In this document: positions 11,578 to 19,191 of the stretch, one piece after another
How the letters are laid out: every line of letters starts with the position of its first letter
How positions within the stretch are numbered: the first letter of the stretch is position 1
Assembly (NCBI GenBank): GCA_023701245.1
Contig: JAMPXK010000009.1
Coordinates: 1-62,873, forward strand
DNA: 62,873 bases
Direction of reading: 5' to 3'
Origin: Elusimicrobiales bacterium
GTDB lineage: Bacteria > Elusimicrobiota > Elusimicrobia > Elusimicrobiales > UBA9959
Position numbers and translations under genes: made by a program
The notes under the pieces: generated by a model
The model's input: the letters and a program-made list of their open reading frames with translations, nothing else
Told to the model about the DNA's origin: nothing
Databases searched by the model: none

Positions 11578-11807
11578 GTTATTCCTTGAAGTAAGCGGCG
11601 GGCGCTACATCCGCGGAAGCCCGCCGGCCCTCTGAGGAGGGGTTCAGCGAACGGGCCGCCGAAGGCGGCAGAGCGAGCGGCGAAGGGGAACGACGTTCCC
11701 CTTGCAGGGTGCGCGAAGCGCACAATTCAGTGTTCAGGCACCGGGCCCGCACCTTGTAAGGCCCGGCGGTTAATCCGCCCCGAGCGAAAGCGAGGGGTGC
11801 GACAGAT

Positions 11808-11892
11808 GGAGAGGTGTGTGAGTGGTTGAAACAGCAGGTCTCGAAAACCTGTAAGGGTCAAACCTTCGAGGGTTCGAATCCCTCCCTCTCCG
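11808..11892 (+). tRNA. tRNA-Ser (anticodon CGA), CCA not encoded
   Basis: GGAGAGGTGTGTGAGTGG...CAGGTCTCGAAAACCTG...GGGTTCGAATCCCTCCCTCTCCG; acceptor GGAGAGG/CCTCTCC. Confidence 0.92.
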
Positions 11893-11894
11893 AA
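11875..11894 (+). repeat. 20-bp direct repeat, copy 1 (3' end of tRNA-Ser CGA)
   Basis: CGAATCCCTCCCTCTCCGAA, identical to 12130-12149. Confidence 0.95.
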
Positions 11895-11965
11895 TTTTTT
11901 CTTCGTAAAAAATTCTTTGTGTCCGGGAAGAAGCGCAGGATAACGTAGTCCACCCCGAACCATTT

Positions 11966-11995
11966 AAAGAAAGCCCCGCAAGGGGCTTTCTTTTT
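11966..11995 (+). terminator. Rho-independent terminator downstream of tRNA-Ser(CGA)
   Basis: AAAGAAAGCCCC-GCAA-GGGGCTTTCTTT followed by TT. Confidence 0.88.
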
Positions 11996-12030
11996 GGCGA
12001 GGAGAGGAGCGCGACATAATGATGTCGCGC

Positions 12031-12141
12031 GGGAGGGATTCGAAAGGCGGAGCCGCGAGGCCAGCTGGCCGCAGCGGCGAGCCGGGGTCGCGGGCACTGA
12101 GGCGCGACGGTGCCGAAGCGACCTATGACCGAATCCCTCCC
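12031..12141. repeat. Inverted-repeat-bounded hairpin-rich segment (tRNA TpsiC-arm-like termini)
   Basis: GGGAGGGATTCG (12031-12042) is the exact inverse of CGAATCCCTCCC (12130-12141). Confidence 0.7.
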
Positions 12142-12149
12142 TCTCCGAA
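12130..12149 (+). repeat. 20-bp direct repeat, copy 2 (detached tRNA-Ser 3' end, att-like)
   Basis: CGAATCCCTCCCTCTCCGAA, identical to 11875-11894; marks the switch to AT-richer sequence. Confidence 0.95.
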
Positions 12150-12385
12150 GATTTCCGCTTTTTCCTTTTTAAGATCCTTGTCGTATTCGCAATCCACATT
12201 TGATTTTGTGAATTTCTGAAGGTGCAACACAATCCTGTGACTTATTGCCGGCTCGTGAACCTCAAAACTCATCAAGCTAGGGGTTTCTGCAAAAAACAGT
12301 TCAACTGTTTTTTTAACACACACAAAAAGCTCTTCCTTGCTGCTGTCGATATATACAAAGTTTGGCAGATAGTATCATTGGCTTT

Positions 12386-13723
12386 TTATTTAAGCCCCTT
12401 GGATTCCTTCAGTATGGCTTCAATTTCTGGCGCATTCGGAATATCGTTGCTCAACGGGAAGACCTGGTAGGATTTTACGGCAACCTGGCCTTTCTCATTA
12501 CGATATAAGACGATTCGCCCCATATTTTGGAGATTCCCGCCGGACTGGACAATATTCGTGTCGCCAACCCTTATAGGCGTTTTAAGCAGTTCCTGTGAGT
12601 GTCCTGCAATTATCAGATCGATTTGAGGGAATTCCGCCGCAAGTCTTTTGCTTTCAGCAAGACCGGCATGAGCAAGAAGCACTAGAATATCAGCCTTTTT
12701 CCCCGCCTTTAACTCATCCTGCAATTTTCCGAACGCCAAGCGCTGGGCAAAATCTTCCGAATAAAGTGAAAATGTTTCTGGGTTGGCATAAGAAACAACT
12801 CTAACTTTTATGTCGCCTGCCGTTATGGTCTTTTCCATCATACCGGGCGCGGCGCCATTTAGCTTTACGTTCGAGGTTAATATAGGAAGTTTTTCATTAT
12901 CTATGGCTTTAGCTAAATCACTATAAACCAGTTCCTGGTCACCAGCGGCAATTGCATCGTATTTCGCCGCAGCCATAGCCTTCAAAATTAATGCGGCCTG
13001 TGCGGCAGTAACCCCATAGGGAAGAAAATCGCCGGAATCCAATAAGATGGTGTGCTTGTAGCTGGAGGTTTGTTGTTTGAAGAGAGAAACCAATTTTATG
13101 AGGCCGCCATACGGGTGTTTATAGCAATTGCACGATTCCAAATAGCCATTTATAGAACCAGTAAAAAAAATCGCCACCTCACTGATCTTTTGCCATTGTT
13201 TGTTACTCAACCTAGCGATCTTATCCTCTAATGAAGCTTTTCTTTTGTCATCGTATGACTCGGAAACGTATTCAATGGTGCCAGTTGGAGAAATAATAAA
13301 TATTTTGGGAACGACGACAAAGGCTCCGCGCATCAGGCCATACTTCTTTCCCATGGTTTTAGCTTTGGGGTCCCACAATACCGGGAATTGGATTTTTCTT
13401 TTTGAAACAAACCTTTCCAGTTTCTCCTTATCGCCATCAACGCCTACCAGGTACACGGCGACATTCCGGCCCTTAATCACCTCCGGCAGGTCGCTGATCT
13501 CTTTTTGGCAGCTATCGCACCAAGTGCCGAAAAAAGAAAGGATTACTGGTTTATCGTCTTGCAAGATATTGGAAAGTGAAACAGTTTTCCCATTAAGGTC
13601 CGGCAGTTCAAATTCTTGAGCCCACTCTCCTAGAACAAGACCTGAGGTAAGGCGCAATGGGGCAAACAGAAGCAATCCCGCCAAAACCCCTAGCGTGATA
13701 TGGCTTTTACTATTTTTCTGCAT
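12386..13723 (-). CDS. Thioredoxin-like (TlpA/AhpC-TSA) domain fused to a 5'-nucleotidase/metallophosphatase-like domain, exported
   Basis: N-terminal hydrophobic segment; FFGTWCDSCQKEISDLPEV (CxxC); FTGSINGYLESCNCYKHPYGGLIKLVSLF, LLDSGDFLPYG, LIIAGHSQELLKTPIRVGDTNIVQSGG. Confidence 0.8.
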   Translation of the reverse strand: MQKNSKSHITLGVLAGLLLFAPLRLTSGLVLGEWAQEFELPDLNGKTVSLSNILQDDKPVILSFFGTWCDSCQKEISDLPEVIKGRNVAVYLVGVDGDKEKLERFVSKRKIQFPVLWDPKAKTMGKKYGLMRGAFVVVPKIFIISPTGTIEYVSESYDDKRKASLEDKIARLSNKQWQKISEVAIFFTGSINGYLESCNCYKHPYGGLIKLVSLFKQQTSSYKHTILLDSGDFLPYGVTAAQAALILKAMAAAKYDAIAAGDQELVYSDLAKAIDNEKLPILTSNVKLNGAAPGMMEKTITAGDIKVRVVSYANPETFSLYSEDFAQRLAFGKLQDELKAGKKADILVLLAHAGLAESKRLAAEFPQIDLIIAGHSQELLKTPIRVGDTNIVQSGGNLQNMGRIVLYRNEKGQVAVKSYQVFPLSNDIPNAPEIEAILKESKGLK

Positions 13724-15027
13724 GCGTCTTTTATCCCGCTGGAATTGGCCGATTCGCTTTCATATGAGGCGATTATCTTGCCGGTTTCCACATCAAGCAC
13801 ATTAACCGAGACATAGTATGTTCCCTCAAGTTTTGATAGAGACCCGACAAGCATTAGTTTGACATTAAGCAGTTTGCCCATCTCAGCAGCACATTCCTGT
13901 TCAGTACAACCACTATTCTGGAATTTCTGTTCGGCCAATACAGTATCCATATTGGCCCTGTCCATCACATTAAATAGGCCAACAGACACAAGCTCTGTCC
14001 TTAAAAAGTTGGCTACGATAGCCGCATCCGCCTGTGACACATTTTGGCCGGTAAATTCTGCGACGGCCATATCAGTCCCGCTAGATATTCTTACAGCCTT
14101 AGCTTTGGCCACTACTTTGGCATTCGGAACCCAAATATTCCCAAAAGTATCCTTGGCTTTAGCCCCGAAAGCAAATGAGACCCCCGCTTTATGAGTTGTG
14201 CCAAGATCCCCATAACTCAAAAAAGCATAATCGAAACGCGTTTTACCCAGCCCAAGACCTAAGCCGAAAGTCAGTCCCCCGAAGTCTTCCTTAAACCTCC
14301 ACCCACTTCTTAATTTAACCGAGTCCGAAATTAAAACCTCTCCACCTGCATTGAGGCAGTTTCCGGCCTCGCCTTCTTTTTTAAAATCAGCTGCTAAAAG
14401 ATATTTTTTTTTGCCATACGCAATACCGAACCTGGACACTTTTGCGACCTTGTATCCAAATATTGTGCCGCCATAATTCTGAGCGGCTGCCCCAATACGC
14501 CAGCCTCCCAGCCTATATATTGCTCCGGCGTCGTAGACAGTAGCCCTGGACGACTGATCAGCTATCTTCTCACTATAAGATTTAAACGAGACGCCTAAAG
14601 CCAAAGCCCCAAATCTATAAGCTGCCGTCACTGGGATAATACTCCCTTGGTAGCCAAAAGTGTCGCCTGTATCATTTCCAAGAGAATCGTAAACCGGCTC
14701 ATCATTAGTTTTAAAAATGCTTGGGGACACATCGATAACCAGTTTTTTAAATGGATAGGTAAGGGCCACAGAATTTCCGCTGACATCCTGTAAATATACG
14801 TGGTGAACAAAAGAAATTTCTGGATGCTTAAAAAAAGCAATGCCTGCCGGGTTGTAATATGCACCAAAAGGCTCATCTGCTATCGCGGCGAAAGAATCAC
14901 CCATGCCTCCGGCCCGGGCCGATACCGGCAATTTTAAAAAGACTCCGCTTTCCTGAGCTGTCAGCTGGCTTGTGAAACCTAAAAATAAGGCAGTTAGGAG
15001 GAAACCGCAAAAAATATCCTTTCTCAT
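13690..15027 (-). CDS. PorV/UPF0164-like outer-membrane barrel with C-terminal CsgG/FlgO-like domain
   Basis: Signal peptide; FLKLPVSARAGGMGDSFAAIADEPFGAYYNPAGIAF (PorV-like start); C-terminal VAVAEFTGQNVSQADAAIVANFLRTELVSVGLFNVMDRANMDTVLAEQ...LMLVGSLSKLEGTYYVSVNVLDVETGKI. Confidence 0.8.
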   Translation of the reverse strand: MRKDIFCGFLLTALFLGFTSQLTAQESGVFLKLPVSARAGGMGDSFAAIADEPFGAYYNPAGIAFFKHPEISFVHHVYLQDVSGNSVALTYPFKKLVIDVSPSIFKTNDEPVYDSLGNDTGDTFGYQGSIIPVTAAYRFGALALGVSFKSYSEKIADQSSRATVYDAGAIYRLGGWRIGAAAQNYGGTIFGYKVAKVSRFGIAYGKKKYLLAADFKKEGEAGNCLNAGGEVLISDSVKLRSGWRFKEDFGGLTFGLGLGLGKTRFDYAFLSYGDLGTTHKAGVSFAFGAKAKDTFGNIWVPNAKVVAKAKAVRISSGTDMAVAEFTGQNVSQADAAIVANFLRTELVSVGLFNVMDRANMDTVLAEQKFQNSGCTEQECAAEMGKLLNVKLMLVGSLSKLEGTYYVSVNVLDVETGKIIASYESESANSSGIKDACRKIVKAISR

Positions 15028-16523
15028 TTTTTAACTCCGATTTTCCTAACTTCTTTGCCACCTGGATAGACATAATGCAGGAAATACATGCCTGGCACAA
15101 CATAACGTCCACTATCATCCTTGCCATCCCAGTCCTTCTGCATAATCCCAGTACCGGAATTCCCATCGAACAATGTTCTTATGTGTTTGCCCGACAAATC
15201 AAATATTCTCAATGACACGTTGCCCGCACGCGGGACATTGAAGGAAATTTTAGCGGTTCCTCCGGCTATGGGATTAAACAGATTATCTCCGAGAGTAATT
15301 TCAGATTTTCTCTGCGGTTTTTGCTCCGAAGATTCAAGTAAAGCAAAATTCAATAGTGTGTCGGCACTTGGAACTATCCCGATCTTTGTCACTGTCTGAT
15401 AACCTGGGGCAGAGGCACGGACATCATAGGTCCCGGCAGGGAGATCAATTACATAATTTGATGAAGTTATAAAGTTGGCCACCACGTTCCCGTTCTGCAA
15501 TGCTTCAACCGTATAATTCTGAATTGCCGTCACACCGTCATGTTTTGTTACTCTGCCGGAGAGGACACGACTGGAGAAAATAGCGGAAATTTCATCTGCG
15601 CTTAAACTCCTGTTATAAACCCTAACCTCATCAATTCTTACCTGCCCCGTTTGGGCTAATGCGTTCCCAATAATAATATCCGCGCTATTTGCAGAAGCAC
15701 TGTAGACATCACTACCGGTAGAATAGCTGGAATTTAAGCCGCCATTTGTAAAAAAACTAAGAAAATATCCGCTTCCTGTGTAGGGAGAAAATGCTGCATG
15801 GGTCCAAGAATCAAGAGGGACTTCTTGCTGACTACTGTGCCATGACCCATCCGCTCCATGAAGATCGTGTTTGTATCTGACTTCAATAGGGTAATGCCAT
15901 GAGTCTAGTGCCATAGCCCATCCCACAGCAGTGTATTTTGAAATAATACTGACAGGGTTTTGTGACGCAGGCTTTATCCAAGCCATGATGGTAAAATTAT
16001 TTGTCAAATCAAAATGCGCGTCATTGGGGATAGTTACAATATCGCCAACCCCGGTGAAATTCAAGGCTGTTCCGGTTCTCCCTGTGGTCCAAGCTGCGCC
16101 CGCAATAACGCCATGGTGTCCATAGCCAGAGGAATCAAACGCTTTTGTGCCAGCACCCTCATTAAAGCGCCAGTAACCCACAAGACCAGGCAATGCTGGC
16201 GATAGATGAACATTCAAAACATCCTGATTCACAAACGAAACTGTGCCCATAAACCTGGCGTTATATCCGATAGAAGAAACAAAAACATCATAGGTGCCCG
16301 CAGTTAAGTTAATAATATAATCCCCGTTTGAATCCGCAGTAGCAGAGTATTGCTGCACACCGCCTGAATATATTTCCACTAGTGCGCCTGGAATAGGGAT
16401 GCTGCTTGGCGACATGATTTTTCCGGAAATCGCCCATGCAGTTGTTGGCAGATTAGCACCTAAAACCACAATGGCGGCAATAAAATATTTTTTAAGCATA
16501 TTCAGGTTTTCCAAGAACAGCAA
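15024..16523 (-). CDS. Secreted LamG/concanavalin-like protein with carboxypeptidase-regulatory-like repeats and a FlgD/T9SS-type C-terminal domain
   Basis: GLVGYWRFNEGAGTKAFDSSGYGHHG...VRIDEVRVYNRSLSADEI (LamG); two AGTYDVxxSxxGY repeats; C-terminal ISFNVPRAGNVSLRIFDLSGKHIRTLFDGNSGTGIMQKDWDGKDDSGRYVVPGMYFLHYVYPGGKEVRKIGVKK. Confidence 0.82.
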   Translation of the reverse strand: MLFLENLNMLKKYFIAAIVVLGANLPTTAWAISGKIMSPSSIPIPGALVEIYSGGVQQYSATADSNGDYIINLTAGTYDVFVSSIGYNARFMGTVSFVNQDVLNVHLSPALPGLVGYWRFNEGAGTKAFDSSGYGHHGVIAGAAWTTGRTGTALNFTGVGDIVTIPNDAHFDLTNNFTIMAWIKPASQNPVSIISKYTAVGWAMALDSWHYPIEVRYKHDLHGADGSWHSSQQEVPLDSWTHAAFSPYTGSGYFLSFFTNGGLNSSYSTGSDVYSASANSADIIIGNALAQTGQVRIDEVRVYNRSLSADEISAIFSSRVLSGRVTKHDGVTAIQNYTVEALQNGNVVANFITSSNYVIDLPAGTYDVRASAPGYQTVTKIGIVPSADTLLNFALLESSEQKPQRKSEITLGDNLFNPIAGGTAKISFNVPRAGNVSLRIFDLSGKHIRTLFDGNSGTGIMQKDWDGKDDSGRYVVPGMYFLHYVYPGGKEVRKIGVKK

Positions 16524-16755
16524 AAAGTATTATCAAACCCGCTAACCTTCTTAATTATACTACTTACAAATACCAGCACATCCTTAAACAAGTTTTTTCG
16601 GGAATCTCAACAAATACCCCCATGCACCGGAACAAAGTTTATTAAACGCTAAATTGGGCTCCTTGTTAAAAGTATGGCAAGACAGGGTGACAAATGGATG
16701 TCACATTAAAAAATCCATTTTTAATTTAATTTAGGTGGGTTAACCTGCTGTATCA

Positions 16756-17190
16756 TGATTGGGCGGGTGCAGCTCCCGCCGGTGGTTACAAATCAATCAC
16801 ACAAAAGACCACCGCGGCGGCCGCAGTAGCGGACGCCGAAGGCGGACCCGGTGTGGAGCAAAGCGAAACCCCGTGCGGCCAGCAGGCCGCGCATAGGAGG
16901 TTGCTGTAAGATGCCGCTTAACTTGGGAGCAGGTGCAAGGCGCGTTAGTGCCGCCGCCCTGCGAACCCGCCTTCTCGCGGCAAGGAGCAGTGCGGGGCCG
17001 CGCTTCGTGGCCACGCCTGCGACGACATCTCGCGGATAAGCTCGGGACTCCTTCGATAACACGGATCAAAGACGACACTTAGAGCGCTTCATCGGGGTTT
17101 TCGACAAAGAAAAGTCGAACTTTAGTGCGAAGACTCCGCCAGTTTTAAACGGCACCGAAAGACCCGCGAAAGCGGGTTCTTTCTTTTTCG
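16756..17190 (+). other. Hairpin-dense intergenic region, candidate structured RNA ending at a terminator
   Basis: GGCGGGTGCAGCTCCCGCC; GGTGGT...ACCACC; CGGCCAGCAGGCCG; GGCGGA near 16836 complements TCCGCC near 17140; terminator-like end. No match recognised to tmRNA, RNase P or SRP RNA core motifs. Confidence 0.4.
17158..17190 (+). terminator. Rho-independent terminator just upstream of the histidine kinase gene
   Basis: ACCCGC-GAAA-GCGGGT followed by TCTTTCTTTTTC. Confidence 0.75.
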
Positions 17191-17225
17191 AGCAGCGCCG
17201 GGATATTTTTTATACAATTCTGAAC

Positions 17226-18776
17226 ATGACCTCGAAAGCAAACATCCTGATCGTGGACGACGAAGCCCAGATAGCCGAAATGATCCTGGCCACCCTGCAG
17301 GCCAACGGCTATTCGGCCGCGGTCGCCTTCAACGGCAGCGAGGGCCTGAAGAAGGCCGCCGCGGAAAAATTCGACCTGGCCATCATGGACATCCAGATGC
17401 CGGAGATGGACGGCATCACCGCCCTGGGCGAGATAAAGAAGATAGACCCCGAGATAGAGGTCATCATAGCCACCGGCCACGGCACCATGGGCACGGCCAT
17501 CCAGAGCATGCGCAAAGGCGCCTTCGACTACCTGCACAAACCCTTCGAACTGAAGGAACTGCTGAAGGTGGTGGAGCGCGCGGTGGAAAAGCGCAAGTTC
17601 AACGACATCGCCAAGGTGATCTTCTCCACTATCAAGCCCGAAGACCAGCTGCGCGTCATCATAGACGCCGTCACCCGCATCATGAAGGCCGACGAATCCA
17701 TGCTGGTGCTGCCGGACGCCGAGGGCAAGCCCCGGGTGGCGGTCTCCAACGGCCTGGAGGACGAGGAAAGCCGCGCCTCCCGCCTGGAGATGTGCGCGCG
17801 CGTGACGTCGCAGCCGGAAGGCCCCCCAAAAGCCCTGCTGCTGGTGGAGAACCCCTCCATAGACAACAAGTTCGCCGGCATCAAGGGCCTGGAGAAGGTA
17901 AAGTTCTCCCTTTTCCTGCCGCTGGTGGAGGACAATAAGCCCGCGGGCCTCATAAACATCAACCGCGACGAGGAAGACGCCTACTTCACCGAGGACGACA
18001 TGCAGCGGGCCCGCATTTTCGCCTCGCTGGTGAACCTCGCCATGCGCAATTCCAGCCTCTACCGCCAGCTGCAGGAGACGCAGTCCCAGCTTATCCAGGC
18101 GGAAAAGATGTCCGCCCTGGGCCAGCTGGCCGGCGGCCTCGCGCACGAGATCAACAACCCCCTCTCCGGCATCCTGGGCCTGACGCAGCTGGTCCTGGAA
18201 AGCCTGCCCAAGGACGGCCAGAACTACGCCGACCTCAAAGAGATAGAGAAGGCCGTCTTCCGCTGCAAGAAGATCATAGTTTCCCTGCTGTCCTTCTCCC
18301 GGCAGGAAAAGACCCGCATGGAACCGGTGAACATCAACGAGGCCATAGAGGAAACGCTTACCCTCTGCGCCCGCCAGATGGAACTCAAACACGTGAAGAT
18401 AAACCGCCAGCTGACCCCCGGCCTGCCCATGGTCAACGCCGACTTTCAGCAGCTCATGCAGGTGTTCCTGAACCTGTTCACCAACGCCCGGGACGCCATG
18501 CCCGACGGAGGAGAACTGTCCATAGAGACCCGCCTGCTCAGGACCCCCGCCGGGGTCGAACTGCTCATGACCTCCATAACCGATACCGGCGCCGGCATCA
18601 GCCGCGACATCCTGGACAAGATATTCGACCCGTTCTTCACCACCAAGCCGGTGGGCAAGGGCACGGGCCTGGGCCTGTCGGTCTGCCTGGGCATCATCCA
18701 CAAGCACAACGGCGCCATCAAGGCGCAGAGCGAGCCCGGCAGGGGCTCCACCTTCACCATCAGCCTGCCGGTGTGA
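17226..18776 (+). CDS. Hybrid sensor histidine kinase: N-terminal REC, GAF-like domain, HisKA, HATPase_c
   Basis: NILIVDDEAQIAEMILATLQ...DLAIMDIQMPEMDG; LAGGLAHEINNPLSGILGLTQL (H box); VFLNLFTNARDAMPDGG; GKGTGLGLSVCLGIIHKHNG. Confidence 0.93.
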   Translation: MTSKANILIVDDEAQIAEMILATLQANGYSAAVAFNGSEGLKKAAAEKFDLAIMDIQMPEMDGITALGEIKKIDPEIEVIIATGHGTMGTAIQSMRKGAFDYLHKPFELKELLKVVERAVEKRKFNDIAKVIFSTIKPEDQLRVIIDAVTRIMKADESMLVLPDAEGKPRVAVSNGLEDEESRASRLEMCARVTSQPEGPPKALLLVENPSIDNKFAGIKGLEKVKFSLFLPLVEDNKPAGLININRDEEDAYFTEDDMQRARIFASLVNLAMRNSSLYRQLQETQSQLIQAEKMSALGQLAGGLAHEINNPLSGILGLTQLVLESLPKDGQNYADLKEIEKAVFRCKKIIVSLLSFSRQEKTRMEPVNINEAIEETLTLCARQMELKHVKINRQLTPGLPMVNADFQQLMQVFLNLFTNARDAMPDGGELSIETRLLRTPAGVELLMTSITDTGAGISRDILDKIFDPFFTTKPVGKGTGLGLSVCLGIIHKHNGAIKAQSEPGRGSTFTISLPV

Positions 18777-18777
18777 T

Positions 18778-19140
18778 ATGGGAAAGAAGATCCTGATAAT
18801 AGACGACGAAGCGCTGGTGCGCAATTACGTGCGGCGCGCGCTGGCCAGCCGCGGCTGGGCCGTGACCGAAATGGACAACGGCGCCTCCGCCCTTGAGCTG
18901 CTCAAGCGGGAAACCTTCAGCGTGGTCATCTGCGACCTGAAGATGCCGGACATGCGCGGCGAGGAAGTGGTAAAGCGCGTGCGCGAAATGCTGCCGGCCG
19001 TAAAGATCATAGTCATTACCGGGTCCGTCTCCAACATCACCAGCCCCATAGTCCCCGGCGTCAGCGTGGACGGCTTCCTTATAAAGCCCTTCGGCATAGA
19101 CGAGATCCGCGACCTGGCCCAGAAAGTCCTGGAAAACTAA
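18778..19140 (+). CDS. Single-domain response regulator (REC only)
   Basis: KKILIIDDEALVRNYVRRAL...VVICDLKMPDMRGEEV...GFLIKPFGIDEI; 1-nt gap from upstream kinase. Confidence 0.93.
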   Translation: MGKKILIIDDEALVRNYVRRALASRGWAVTEMDNGASALELLKRETFSVVICDLKMPDMRGEEVVKRVREMLPAVKIIVITGSVSNITSPIVPGVSVDGFLIKPFGIDEIRDLAQKVLEN

Positions 19141-19141
19141 A

Positions 19142-19166
19142 GCCCGCGGGGGTAAAACCCGCGGGC
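19142..19166. terminator. Candidate terminator hairpin after the response regulator
   Basis: GCCCGCGGG / CCCGCGGGC 9-bp stem; T-tract weak. Confidence 0.55.
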
Positions 19167-19191
19167 CGCTGTTCCTTCGCCGAACCGGAGT

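Noticed and set aside
11538-12323. Minus-strand ORFs with phrases like GEGGIRTLEG, SEREGFEPSKV and APCGAFF
   Set aside because: Spurious translations antisense to the tRNA-Ser genes, their terminator and the duplicated tRNA end.
16793-17078. Minus-strand 89-93 aa ORFs in the hairpin-rich region
   Set aside because: Two overlapping frames, Arg/Ala/Gly-rich, no motif; better explained as structured non-coding DNA.
11577-17146. TCCGCCAGTT shared by the tRNA-Ser(TGA) 3' end (11571) and 17137 as island attachment sites
   Set aside because: Only 10 bp match and the flanks differ; too weak to claim att sites, unlike the 20-bp repeat at 11875/12130.
16756-17190. tmRNA, RNase P RNA or SRP RNA at this locus
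   Set aside because: Looked for the tmRNA tag and GGTTCGA-type 3' arm, the RNase P GAGGAAAGTC core and the SRP GGAAG loop motif; none found by eye. An Infernal scan is needed to be sure.
17145-18824. 559-aa minus-strand ORF opposite the histidine kinase
   Set aside because: Shadow ORF; kinase motifs on the plus strand are intact.
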